Positions 56,364-64,000 of a stretch of 64,000 nt of DNA are shown piece by piece. The notes under the pieces were generated by a model, which did no database searches, had not been told where the DNA came from, and saw only the letters and a program-made list of their open reading frames with translations. A program made the position numbers and the translations under genes. Every line of letters starts with the position of its first letter. The stretch's first letter is position 1. Source of the stretch: an uncultured bacterium (GTDB lineage: Bacteria; Verrucomicrobiota; Lentisphaeria; Victivallales; UBA1829); assembly GCA_902780135.1 (NCBI GenBank), contig CACZEK010000007.1, forward strand, positions 1 through 64,000. Direction: 5' to 3'.

Positions 56364-58532
56364 TCAGAGCAGGAAATCCGTGCCGATCTTCAGGAGCAGG
56401 CCGAGCTGGTACACGACGAACGTGGTCCCGTACGCCAGCGCGAAGAGTCCGGCGGCCTCGAAGAACATCCATTTCCAAGAATTCAGCTCCTTGCGGATGA
56501 TCGCAAGCGTGGCGAGGCAGGGGATGGAGAGCAGGCAGAACAGCATCATGCAGAACCCCTGAAGAGGAGTGTAGACGCGGCGGAGCTGCTGGCGGAGCGG
56601 TTCCTGTTCGTCCTCCTCGTCTCCGGCGGATTCGGCGTCCTCGGCATACAGGATCCCGAGCTGGGAAACGAAGATCTCCTTTGCGGCGAGCGCGCTGATC
56701 GCGGCGGTCGTGACGCGCCAGTCGAAGCCGATGGGCCGGAACGCGGGTTCGAGGAACTTGCCGACGCGCCCGGAGATGGTGTATTCGGCGGACTCGGCGC
56801 GGCGCAGGTTTTCGATGTGCCGGAAGGCGGCAGACTGCTCCTCCGCGCTGAGGGAGGTGTCGGAGGCGACGGAAATGATCTGCGCGCCGTAGTCGGCGTC
56901 GAACGTCTTCTTCTCCGGGAAATTGTTCGCGATGAAGAGGAGCACGGAGACGCCGAGGATGATCGTGCCGGCTTTCTTCAAGTACATCACGCCGCGGTCC
57001 CACATGTGCAGGAGGATGCTTTTCGCCGTCGGGACGCGATAGGGCGGGAGCTCCATCAGGTAGACTTCGCCGTCGCCCCGGAACAGCGTCGATTTGAGGA
57101 GCCGCGCGGCGAGCATCGCGAAGGCGACGCCGATGGCGTAGATCAGGAACATGACGAACGCCTGGTATTTGACGGCGAAGAACGCCGGGATCAGCAGCGC
57201 GTAGATCGGCAGGCGCGCGCCGCAGCTCATCAGCGGGAGCACCAGGATCGTGGTCCGGCGGTCGCGTTCGGACTCGATGCTGCGCGTCGCCATGATCGCG
57301 GGGACGTTGCAGCCGAATCCGAGCACAAGCGGCACGAAGCTCTTGCCCTGCAAATCGAACTTGCGCATGATGCCGTCCATCACGAACGCCGCGCGCGCCA
57401 TGTAGCCGGTGTCCTCCAGGAACGCGATGGCGAGGAAGAGGAACAGGATGTTCGGCAGGAAGACGATCACGCCGCCCACGCCGTGGATCACGCCGTCGAT
57501 CAGCAGGCTGCGCAGGACGGGCTGGACGTCCGGCGACCAGAAGCGTTCGATCACCCCCTGGATCCAGCCGAAGACCCATTCGATCCCGTCCGTCATCGGC
57601 GCGGCGCAGGTGAACGTGAACCAGAACATCAGGTACATGATGGCGAAGAAAAGCGGAAGCCCGACCCATTGGTTCGTGACCACGGCGTCGATCTTGTCGG
57701 AGATTTCGCGGCGGCGTTCCTGCGTGAACGAAATGGCGTCGCGGCATGCGCCGGAGATCATGGCGTAACGGCAGTCCGCCATGAACGTCTCGGCGGTGAT
57801 GGCGTGCCGGGCGTAGAGGTGCGTGATCTGGGCGTCGATGATGGCGTCGAGGTTCTGGAATTCCGGGAGCCGCATCACGCAGGTGTCCTTCTCCAGCAGC
57901 TTGATGGCGAAGAAGCGCGCGGGGATGTGGCGGATGCGGTCGGTCATGGCGGGTTCGATCCACTCCACGAGCTCATGAATGGCGTCGTCGACGTCCGCGC
58001 CGTAGGTGAGCTTCGGGACGTCGTGGTCCTCCAGGTGCAGGAGGCTTTCCGCGAGGGCGTTTTTGAGCTTGTCGATGCCGTCACCGCGGGAACCGACCGT
58101 CTGCACGATGCTGCATCCGAAATAGGACTGGAGCTTTTGGATGTTGAACTTGAGGCCCTTCTTCTTCGCCTCGTCGCTCATGTTGAACACGATCAGCATC
58201 GGGATGTGGAGCTCGGCGAGCTGCGTGGAGAGATACAGGCTGCGCTGCGGGATCGACGAGTCGATCACGTTCATGATGAGGTCGATCCCGGGCTTCGAGA
58301 GCTCCTCGAACGCGACGCCCTCTTCGGGCGAACTGGAGGACAGGCTGTAGACGCCGGGGATGTCGATGAGCTCGATCTCGTCCTCGCCGAGCATGAATTC
58401 GCCGGTCTTGCTCTCGACCGTCACGCCGGGATAGTTTCCGACGTGCTGGCGCGCGCCGGTGAGGCAGTTGAATATCGTGGTTTTGCCGCAGTTCGGGTTT
58501 CCGGCGAGGACGATCCGGTATCTGCGGCTCAT
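56364..58532 (-). CDS. feoB: Ferrous iron transporter B
   Basis: The 722-aa FeoB has an N-terminal G protein domain: G1 GNPNCGKTT, G3 DIPGVYSLS, G4 FNMSDE, and the membrane part with the two Gate motifs (VLGFGCNVPAIMATR and LMSCGARLPIYALLIPAFF). It imports Fe2+ at the inner membrane. ATG 58532 overlaps the feoA stop (ATGA). Suits an anaerobe with large Fe-S demand (hydABC, Stn-like). Confidence 0.96.
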   Translation of the reverse strand: MSRRYRIVLAGNPNCGKTTIFNCLTGARQHVGNYPGVTVESKTGEFMLGEDEIELIDIPGVYSLSSSSPEEGVAFEELSKPGIDLIMNVIDSSIPQRSLYLSTQLAELHIPMLIVFNMSDEAKKKGLKFNIQKLQSYFGCSIVQTVGSRGDGIDKLKNALAESLLHLEDHDVPKLTYGADVDDAIHELVEWIEPAMTDRIRHIPARFFAIKLLEKDTCVMRLPEFQNLDAIIDAQITHLYARHAITAETFMADCRYAMISGACRDAISFTQERRREISDKIDAVVTNQWVGLPLFFAIMYLMFWFTFTCAAPMTDGIEWVFGWIQGVIERFWSPDVQPVLRSLLIDGVIHGVGGVIVFLPNILFLFLAIAFLEDTGYMARAAFVMDGIMRKFDLQGKSFVPLVLGFGCNVPAIMATRSIESERDRRTTILVLPLMSCGARLPIYALLIPAFFAVKYQAFVMFLIYAIGVAFAMLAARLLKSTLFRGDGEVYLMELPPYRVPTAKSILLHMWDRGVMYLKKAGTIILGVSVLLFIANNFPEKKTFDADYGAQIISVASDTSLSAEEQSAAFRHIENLRRAESAEYTISGRVGKFLEPAFRPIGFDWRVTTAAISALAAKEIFVSQLGILYAEDAESAGDEEDEQEPLRQQLRRVYTPLQGFCMMLFCLLSIPCLATLAIIRKELNSWKWMFFEAAGLFALAYGTTFVVYQLGLLLKIGTDFLL

Positions 58533-58828
58533 GAGAGTTCCTGCCGGCGGATGATGATGTTCGCGGCGTCGTCGCGGTGAATGGACAGGCTGCTTTCCAT
58601 GACCTTGATGCGGAGAAGGCCGCCGAACGGCGCGTGCGCCTCCATCTGGAGTTCCGTGCCGGGCACGATCCCGACGTCCGCGAATTTCTTCTTCCCGCGC
58701 AGGGAGGGCTTCATGTTGATCACGACGGCCGTCTGGCCGACAGGGAGCTCCGCCAGAGTGCATTCCTCCGGCATCAGGGTGGATGCTGACGCCACGGCCT
58801 TCCCGGCCGCGGACTTTTCATCGCTCAT
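58529..58828 (-). CDS. feoA: FeoA-family protein
   Basis: The 99-aa SH3-like protein (LAELPVGQTAVVINMKPSLRGKKKFADVGIVPGTELQMEAHAPFGG...) helps FeoB in iron uptake. Start ATG 58828; AAGGA lies about 11 nt upstream. Translation is coupled to feoB. Promoter at 58911-58939. No Fur-like box was recognised. Confidence 0.9.
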   Translation of the reverse strand: MSDEKSAAGKAVASASTLMPEECTLAELPVGQTAVVINMKPSLRGKKKFADVGIVPGTELQMEAHAPFGGLLRIKVMESSLSIHRDDAANIIIRRQELS

Positions 58829-58910
58829 GATGAACAATATCCTTATTCTGCCGGCTCCGTATGGGGTGGGGGCGGAACGCGGCGGTGCAGTGGTTTTTGG
58901 ATTAGCATAT

Positions 58911-58939
58911 AATATATCATGCGGGCGGGGGTTTTTCAA
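58911..58939 (-). promoter_or_regulatory. Promoter of feoAB
   Basis: Minus strand TTGAAA (58939-58934), 17-nt spacer, TATATT (58916-58911). Confidence 0.75.
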
Positions 58940-58990
58940 GAAAAAAGGGGCCGGGAGAGACCGAAAAACAGGAAAAGACGGGGAAAGGTT

Positions 58991-59018
58991 TTGTATTTCC
59001 CGGGAACGGTGATATATT
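58991..59018 (+). promoter_or_regulatory. Promoter of azlCD
   Basis: TTGTAT (58991-58996), 16-nt spacer, TATATT (59013-59018); 32 bp before the azlC ATG, with AAGGAAG as ribosome site. Confidence 0.7.
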
Positions 59019-59050
59019 AGTAGCTTCATTTTTCAAGGAAGATACCAGCC

Positions 59051-59776
59051 ATGGATCGCAAACCGGTTTTCAAACAGGCATTTATCAGTTCGCTGCCCGT
59101 CCTGATGGGATACACCACCATGGGATTCGCGGCGGGCGTCCTGCTGGCCGCGAAAAGCGGCGTCCGGCTGCCCGCGTTCTGGGCGTTCCTGACCAGCGCG
59201 ACCAGCATTTCCGGCGCGCTGCAGTTCATGCTCGTGGACTGGATCCGGACGGCGCGGCCGATGCTCGACGTGGCGCTCCTGACCGTCTGCCTGAACATCC
59301 GCTACTCCATGTACGGGCTTTCCCTCATCGAACGTTTCCGCGGGCTCCCGGTCGCGAAGAAACTCTATCTGATCTGGAGCCTCACCGACGAGACCTACGC
59401 GCTCGAAGTCGAAAACAAGGTCCCGCCCGGAGGCGATCCCATCCTCTACTGCCTCACGCTCGCCGCGCTCAACCACTGCTACTGGATCCTCGGCGTCGTG
59501 TCCGGCGCGCTCGCCGGAGCCGCCCTGCCCTTCCCGAACAAGGGCATCGACTTCGCCATGACCGCGCTTTTCCTGGTGATCCTGACCGACCAGTGCCGGG
59601 AACGCAGAAACCGGGTCTACGCGGCGGTCGGCCTGCTGGCGTCCGTCGCCTGCGCCCTCGTCTTCGGCGCGGGGAAGATGCTGATCCCGTCCATGGTCCT
59701 CATGCTGTCCGCCCTGATCGTCTTCCGGAAGCCGCTCGGGAAACTCGAATCGTGGAAATTCGGAGGGAGATCATGA
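59051..59776 (+). CDS. azlC: AzlC-family branched-chain amino acid exporter subunit
   Basis: The 241-aa protein has five or six helices and the AzlC start (FKQAFISSLPVLMGYTTMGFAAGVLLA), TSATSISGALQFMLVDWI and LNIRYSMYGLSLIERF. With AzlD it exports branched-chain amino acids. Its stop overlaps azlD (ATGA). Confidence 0.93.
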   Translation: MDRKPVFKQAFISSLPVLMGYTTMGFAAGVLLAAKSGVRLPAFWAFLTSATSISGALQFMLVDWIRTARPMLDVALLTVCLNIRYSMYGLSLIERFRGLPVAKKLYLIWSLTDETYALEVENKVPPGGDPILYCLTLAALNHCYWILGVVSGALAGAALPFPNKGIDFAMTALFLVILTDQCRERRNRVYAAVGLLASVACALVFGAGKMLIPSMVLMLSALIVFRKPLGKLESWKFGGRS

Positions 59777-60123
59777 ACGGGACATCGATCGAATACCTGC
59801 TGATCCTGACCGCCGTGACCGCGGGCGTCACGTTCCTCCTCCGCGCGCTGCCGTTCCTCTTCTTCGGCACGGGCAAACGCCCGCCCGCGCTGGTCCTGAG
59901 CATCGGAAACGTCCTTTCCCCGGCGGCGATCGCCATGCTGGTGGTGTACTGTTTCGCGTGCTATGTCCGGGACCGCGCGCCCGCCGAGCACATGTTCGGG
60001 CTGGCGGAGATCGCGGCGGCCGTCGTGGTCGTCGCGCTCCAGCTGTGGAAACGCAATCCTCTGCTGTCCATTCTGGCGGGCACCGCCGTCTACATGACGC
60101 TGGTGCAGACCGTCATCCCGTGA
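59773..60123 (+). CDS. azlD: AzlD-family branched-chain amino acid exporter subunit
   Basis: The 116-aa protein has three or four helices (LILTAVTAGVTFLLRALPFLFF, LSPAAIAMLVVYCFACY, IAAAVVVVALQLW, LSILAGTAVYMTLVQ) and the LLRALPFLFF motif of AzlD. GGAGGGAG precedes the ATG. Confidence 0.92.
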   Translation: MNGTSIEYLLILTAVTAGVTFLLRALPFLFFGTGKRPPALVLSIGNVLSPAAIAMLVVYCFACYVRDRAPAEHMFGLAEIAAAVVVVALQLWKRNPLLSILAGTAVYMTLVQTVIP

Positions 60124-60187
60124 TCCGGCACGCATGCCCTGAACGCCGCCGGTTCCGCGGCGTCCCCCCTGAAAAAAAGCGAAAGAA

Positions 60188-60272
60188 TGGTGCGCGGCGC
60201 GGGACTCGAACCCGCATGCCTCACGGCGAAGGATCCTAAGTCCTTTGTGTCTGCCAATTTCACCAGCCGCGC
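60188..60272 (-). tRNA. tRNA-Leu (UAG)
   Basis: Minus strand: acceptor GCGCGGC / GCCGCGC, D arm with TGGTGAAATTGGCAGACAC, anticodon loop CTTAGGA (anticodon TAG) on stem AAGGA/TCCTT, long variable arm, T loop TTCGAGT, discriminator A and encoded CCA (60190-60188). Type II size fits Leu. Decodes CUA. Confidence 0.97.
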
Positions 60273-60290
60273 ATGATATTGCTACGGGAT

Positions 60291-60319
60291 AATATATCAT
60301 ATCAGCGAGGGAAATTCAA
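60291..60319 (-). promoter_or_regulatory. Promoter of tRNA-Leu
   Basis: Minus strand TTGAAT (60319-60314), 17-nt spacer, TATATT (60296-60291), 18 bp before the tRNA. Confidence 0.7.
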
Positions 60320-60508
60320 ACTCATTATTCCTTTTTCCCGCGGAACGCGATCCGCGCCCGTCCCCCCGCGGCAAATCATAACGGATCCGTTCTCCGGGAA
60401 AGGCTTTTCCCGCATCCCCCCGAATAACATGAAAGCCGGAACTCACCGGGAATACCGTATTCCGCCGGCGCTTCGTCCGCTTTTTTCCGCTTTTTTCGGA
60501 ATTCCTTC

Positions 60509-60536
60509 TTGACTTTCCGCGAATTGATGGTATAGT
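60509..60536 (+). promoter_or_regulatory. Promoter of tRNA-Val
   Basis: TTGACT (60509-60514), 16-nt spacer, TATAGT (60531-60536). Confidence 0.75.
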
Positions 60537-60562
60537 AAATACTATTCTCAATCTGAAAATGA

Positions 60563-60639
60563 GGGCGTATAGCTCAGTTGGTTAGAGCGCCACGTTGACA
60601 TCGTGGAGGTCGTAGATTCGAGTTCTACTACGCCCACCA
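60563..60639 (+). tRNA. tRNA-Val (GAC)
   Basis: Acceptor GGGCGTA / TACGCCC, D arm AGCTCAGTTGGTTAGAGC, anticodon loop TTGACAT (anticodon GAC) on stem CCACG/CGTGG, T loop TTCGAGT, encoded ACCA. Decodes GUC/GUU. Confidence 0.98.
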
Positions 60640-60681
60640 TCCTCTCCGAAAACGGAGTGCGGATGGCGGATTGTTTTTTTT
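60637..60681 (+). terminator. Terminator of tRNA-Val
   Basis: Two-part hairpin: CCATCC/GGATGG outside, CTCCG/CGGAG inside (loop AAAA), then a T-rich run TTGTTTTTTTT. The outer stem begins in the tRNA CCA. Confidence 0.75.
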
Positions 60682-60793
60682 GCCTTTTTTCCCGTTTCCA
60701 CGAATCCCAGCGCAGGCGGATTGTATTCCGGTTTCCGACACATTTCCCGCGCGGTTCGGAATAGACGAGGGGGAAAACCCTCCTGCTTCGGCC

Positions 60794-61711
60794 TCAATCC
60801 TCCGGGGGGACGGCGAGGAAAGCAGCCTCCTTGTGCTGACTGCGGAACCAGGACGCCTGTCTCCGGGCGTACTGGCGCGTCGCGACCACGATGGATTCCA
60901 GCAGTTCGGCACGGCTCATCTTCCCGGCGAGATAATCGCCGATCTGCGCGTAGCCGATCGCCTGCCACGCGGTCGGCGACTGCAGGAGACCTTTCGCAAG
61001 CATCGTGCGCGCCTCGTCGATCCAGCCGGAATCCAGCATCTGCGCGGCGCGGAGGCGGATCCTGCGCACCAGGTCGGCGCGGTCGCGGACCAGAACGAAC
61101 TGGGCGAATGCCGGATCGGGCGCAAATCCGCCGGAATGCAGTTCGGTGATCTGTTTGCCGGACAGCAGAAACACCTCGCGGGCGCGGATCAGCTTGCGGC
61201 GGTGCGGATAGAAGCGTTCGAAATCCAGGGGGCATTCGCGCTCCATGACGGCCGCGAGCTCCGGGAAATGCGCGTCGTTGTCGTACGCGGCGTCGAGCTC
61301 GTCGCGGAGGCTCTGTTTTGCGGGGAGGACGTCCAGTCCGTACACGAGCGCATGAAGATACAGCCCGCTGCCGCCGGCGACGACCGGAAGACGTCCGCGC
61401 GCCCGGATTTCGCCGATGATGCGGAGGGCGTCGGTGCGGAACCGGAACACGTCGGATTTCTCCGAGATGTCCATGGAGTCGATCAGGTGATGCGGCACCA
61501 GGCGGCGTTCCTCCGCGGTCGGCTTCGCGGTGCCGACGTCAAGGCCGCGGTAGAACTGCATGGAGTCGGCGGAAACGATCTCGCCGCCGCATTCGCGCGC
61601 GAGGGCGAACGCCAGCTCGGATTTCCCGGCCGCGGTCGGCCCCATAATGACGGGGATCCCCGGGGCCCGGCGGACGGCGTCAAGCAGATTTCGCAGCGTC
61701 GCCGGCGTCAT
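60794..61711 (-). CDS. miaA: tRNA dimethylallyltransferase
   Basis: MiaA isopentenylates A37 of tRNAs that read U-starting codons. The 305-aa protein has the P-loop GPTAAGKSELAFALA, SADSMQFYRGLDVGTAKPT, PHHLIDSMD, GGSGLYLHAL and the C-terminal TRQYARRQASWFR. Overlaps the lspA 3' end by 32 bp. Confidence 0.97.
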   Translation of the reverse strand: MTPATLRNLLDAVRRAPGIPVIMGPTAAGKSELAFALARECGGEIVSADSMQFYRGLDVGTAKPTAEERRLVPHHLIDSMDISEKSDVFRFRTDALRIIGEIRARGRLPVVAGGSGLYLHALVYGLDVLPAKQSLRDELDAAYDNDAHFPELAAVMERECPLDFERFYPHRRKLIRAREVFLLSGKQITELHSGGFAPDPAFAQFVLVRDRADLVRRIRLRAAQMLDSGWIDEARTMLAKGLLQSPTAWQAIGYAQIGDYLAGKMSRAELLESIVVATRQYARRQASWFRSQHKEAAFLAVPPED

Positions 61712-62243
61712 CCCGTTTCGCCTCGGATTTGTTTTCGGGCCGGAGGAACGAGGAGATCACGAACAGCGCCACGCCGCAGCAGATCGCCGAGTCCGCCACA
61801 TTGAACGACGGCCATTCGGCGGCGTTCCGCCAGTGGAACCGGAGGAAGTCGATGACGGCGCCGTGCCAGAGGCGGTCCGTGCAGTTCCCGACGATGCCGG
61901 ACGCGACCATCAGCAGGGCGAAACAGCGTTCCGGCCACCCCGCGCTCAGTTTGCGCAGGAAGACGATCAGCAGGACGAACGCGGCGACCGAAATCCCGAA
62001 CGGGATCCACGGCAGATTGTGGAACATGCCCCATGCCGCGCCTTTGTTCGTGAGGTGCGTGAGGTCGAAAAAGCCGGGGATGACCGTGATGCGTTCGTGC
62101 AGATCGATATGATGCAGCACCAGGAGCTTGGTCGCCTGGTCCAGGATCGCCAGAAACAGCGCGAAAAACGCGGCCGCGAGAATGATGCGGCGTTCCCGGG
62201 ACGAACCGGGCGTCATGCGGGCTTCGGTCGTGAAAAACTTCAT
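61680..62243 (-). CDS. lspA: Lipoprotein signal peptidase
   Basis: LspA cleaves prolipoproteins at the lipobox. The protein has four helices and the catalytic Asp motifs GIVGNCTDRLWHGAVIDF and FNVADSAICCGV. The start is unclear: ATG 62243 (187 aa), 62216 and 62279 are all in frame and none has a good ribosome site; I picked the middle. The substrates include at least two lipoproteins in this window. Confidence 0.93.
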   Translation of the reverse strand: MKFFTTEARMTPGSSRERRIILAAAFFALFLAILDQATKLLVLHHIDLHERITVIPGFFDLTHLTNKGAAWGMFHNLPWIPFGISVAAFVLLIVFLRKLSAGWPERCFALLMVASGIVGNCTDRLWHGAVIDFLRFHWRNAAEWPSFNVADSAICCGVALFVISSFLRPENKSEAKRDDAGDAAKSA

Positions 62244-62357
62244 AACGGATGGGAAAATGGTGCGGACGAAGACAAACATGCGGCAGGATGAACCGGGCGG
62301 CGCGGCGCCGGAAAAGCCTCCCGGACGCCGCGGCGGGATCTGTCCTGCCGCACGGGG

Positions 62358-63662
62358 TCAGCGGCGGCGCATCCCCTCGCTCGCTTCCTTACGGGACTTG
62401 CACGCCACGCAGAAACGCGCATAGGGCTTGACCTCGAGGCGGGCGGGGCTGATCTCCTTGCCGCACTCAATGCAGATGCCGTATTCGTTTTCGTCGAGGC
62501 GGGTCAGCGCTTCGTCGATCATTTCGATCACGGTGCCCTCGTCGGAAAGCAGGCCGAGCTCGAAATCGTGCTGGAAATTGTCGCTGCCGAGGTCCGCCAT
62601 GTGCGTCGCCATGCCGGCGCCGGGACCGGATTTCCGGTTGGTCAGGGCATCGGCGCGGTGAATGTTCAGCTGGTCCTGATAGCCGGCTCTCAGGTCAAGC
62701 AGAAGCTCCCGGTAGTGCTTCTTCATCTTCGGGGAAAGATGCGATTTCCGGATGACGTGTCCGTTGGCCTCGGCAAGATTCTGGAACGCCGCGACCTCGG
62801 CTTTCGTGACGATGCGGCCGTGGTGGGAAGCCTGGATGTCTTTGTTCTTGTCCAGTTTCTTTTTGGAGGAAGCGGCTGAAACCGCGGATTTGGAAGCGGG
62901 TTTCGCCGGAGCAGCGGCCTTCTTTGCAGGAGCGGCGGTCTTCTTCGCCGGGGCAACAGCCTTCTTCGCGGGAGCGGCTTTCTTCGTCGGAGCAACAGCC
63001 TTCTTCGCAGGAGCGGCGGCCTTCTTCGCAGGAGCAACAACCTTCTTCACAGGGGCGGCCTTCTTCGCCGGGGCGGCCTTCTTCGCGGGAGCGGCGGCCT
63101 TCTTCGCAGGAGCGGCCTTCTTTGCGGGAGCGGCCTTCTTCGCAGGGGCAACAGCCTTCTTCGCGGGAGCGGCCTTCTTAGCCGGAGCGGCGGCCTTCTT
63201 CGCGGGGGCGGCCTTCGCCGGAACAGCGGCCTTCTTCGCCGGAGCGGCCTTCTTCGCAGGGGCAACAGCCTTCTTCGTAGGGGCAACAGCCTTCTTCGCC
63301 GGAGCGGCCTTCTTCACAGCGGCGGCCTTCTTCGCCGGGGCAACAGCCTTCTTAGCCGGAACAGCGGCTTTCTTCGCGGGGGCGGCGGCCTTCTTCGCGG
63401 GAGCGGCCTTCTTTGCAGGAGCGGCTTTCTTCGCCGGGGCGGCCTTCGCCGGAGCAACAGCTTTCTTAGCCGGAGCGGCCTTCTTCGCCGGGGCGGCCTT
63501 CGCCGGAGCAACAGCTTTCTTAGCCGGAGCGGCCTTCTTCGCAGGAGCGGCCTTCTTTGCGACGGGTTTGACAGCTTTCTTGGCGGGAGAAGCCTTCGCA
63601 ACAGTTTTTGCCGACGGCTTGGAGGCCGGTGTTTTGGCCTTCCCGGATTCAATCTTTTTCAT
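62358..63662 (-). CDS. DksA/TraR-type zinc-finger protein with long Lys/Ala/Pro tail
   Basis: The 434-aa protein has two parts. Residues 1-270 are a low-complexity tail made of AKKAAPAKKAV-type repeats, like eukaryotic or chlamydial H1 histones. Residues 300-434 are a DksA-like coiled coil and zinc finger (EYGICIECGKEISPARLEVKPYARFCVACK with four Cys). DksA binds RNA polymerase; the tail should bind DNA. This combination suggests a link between nucleoid packing and transcription control. The repeat DNA is GC-rich and highly repetitive, so exact copy number in the assembly may be unreliable. Promoter at 63802-63829. Confidence 0.9.
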   Translation of the reverse strand: MKKIESGKAKTPASKPSAKTVAKASPAKKAVKPVAKKAAPAKKAAPAKKAVAPAKAAPAKKAAPAKKAVAPAKAAPAKKAAPAKKAAPAKKAAAPAKKAAVPAKKAVAPAKKAAAVKKAAPAKKAVAPTKKAVAPAKKAAPAKKAAVPAKAAPAKKAAAPAKKAAPAKKAVAPAKKAAPAKKAAPAKKAAAPAKKAAPAKKAAPVKKVVAPAKKAAAPAKKAVAPTKKAAPAKKAVAPAKKTAAPAKKAAAPAKPASKSAVSAASSKKKLDKNKDIQASHHGRIVTKAEVAAFQNLAEANGHVIRKSHLSPKMKKHYRELLLDLRAGYQDQLNIHRADALTNRKSGPGAGMATHMADLGSDNFQHDFELGLLSDEGTVIEMIDEALTRLDENEYGICIECGKEISPARLEVKPYARFCVACKSRKEASEGMRRR

Positions 63663-63801
63663 CTGTTACAACTCCTGGGTTTGCGGCTGTCGATTGCCGG
63701 AACGATGTGTGTTTTTAGGATTGGCGAAACAAAACGGGGCGAAAGCTTCAACCGTGTGCGGATCAGGGCCGTCAACCCGTTATATCTCAATTAAAGCATT
63801 T

Positions 63802-63829
63802 AAAATAGCACTAAAAATATGATAATCAA
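63802..63829 (-). promoter_or_regulatory. Promoter of the DksA-like gene
   Basis: Minus strand TTGATT (63829-63824), 16-nt spacer, TATTTT (63807-63802). About 140 bp before the start codon. Otherwise 63663-63966 holds no gene. Confidence 0.6.
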
Positions 63830-63966
63830 GCCGGAAGAATTGAAAAAAACGTTTTTCGCTGTATATTTTTATGGCCGGAGTACCGCCGCTCCTCAAATCT
63901 CCCGCGGCGCATCCCGGACATCACCCGCCTTTTTCCGACCGCACCACGATCGCCTCTGGAGAAAAC

Positions 63967-64000
63967 ATGATCGACCTTCACATGCACAGCAGCTGTTCCG
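63967..64000 (+). CDS. PHP-domain protein, start only
   Basis: ATG 63967, with GGAGA 4 nt upstream, begins MIDLHMHSSCS, the first metal-binding motif (HxH) of a PHP domain phosphoesterase. Only 11 codons lie in the window, so the function (nucleotide phosphatase, polymerase-associated or histidinol phosphatase-like) is open. Confidence 0.75.
   Translation, partial: MIDLHMHSSCS

Noticed and set aside
62752..63822. Plus-strand frame rich in Ala/Phe/Gly (FFAGA repeats)
   Set aside because: It is the reverse reading of the AKKAAP repeats of the DksA-like gene.

Overview
The window is a GC-rich (about 60%) bacterial chromosome segment carrying about 53 protein-coding genes, two tRNAs and an SRP RNA. 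It looks like a strict anaerobe: there is a trimeric [FeFe]-hydrogenase (hydCBA), a second NuoE/NuoF/GltD-like flavin cluster resembling the Sporomusa-type transhydrogenase (Stn), and FeoAB for ferrous iron. A prepilin-like protein with a C-terminal H-X9-DG element and a DksA-type protein with a long lysine/alanine/proline tail point to the PVC superphylum, most plausibly a Lentisphaerota/Victivallales-like organism. That placement is inference from gene style; no rRNA is present.

Layout. 1-10.2 kb: 3' end of mraY and a small lipoprotein on +, then a long minus-strand run (hisH, hisA, an in-frame aroB-dprA reading frame, comF, accD, SRP RNA, rph, purM, an AI-2E permease, a zinc-ribbon protein). 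10.8-19.3 kb (+): 5-FCL, RNase Y, HD protein and an orphan OppF-type ATPase; then two glycosyltransferases, a membrane protein and an AT-rich FRG-domain gene. 19.4-23.6 kb (-): hydCBA. 23.8-30.6 kb: a YtrA-type GntR gene with a membrane-protein partner, CYTH, an FAD oxidoreductase, a second GntR regulator and an FtsQ-like protein. 30.7-34.7 kb (+): a Na/Pi symporter followed by a PhoB/PhoR-type pair, behind a run of 11-bp-spaced direct repeats resembling a Pho box. 35.2-38.5 kb (+): an HHxxxDG acyltransferase-like protein coupled to an LCAT-like lipoprotein hydrolase. 38.5-47.4 kb (-): gyrB, recA, a 944-aa TPR protein, ExbB, ExbD, a TonB-position protein and a zinc-ribbon membrane protein, most joined by overlapping stops and starts. 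48.1-49.8 kb (-): a hipB-hipS-hipT toxin-antitoxin operon with three operators. 50-54.4 kb (-): Stn-like cluster. 54.4-64 kb: prepilin, feoAB, azlCD, tRNA-Leu, tRNA-Val, miaA, lspA, the DksA-like protein and the start of a PHP-domain gene.

The most unusual signal is a 40-bp near-perfect palindrome (16-bp arms CAAGTTTCAGTTAAAN, 8-nt loop) present eight times at four intergenic loci. Each locus also holds short tandem repeats whose unit is private to that locus, and most copies carry a CGCATACGCG-like tag on one side. The last arm pair co-varies between copies (T-A versus A-T, with one G-T), which suggests that the hairpin itself is selected. I know of no described family that matches it.

Promoters are easy to see and share one form, about TTGAMW-16/17-TATATT. 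Several have self-complementary T7-9CGA6 tracts just upstream.
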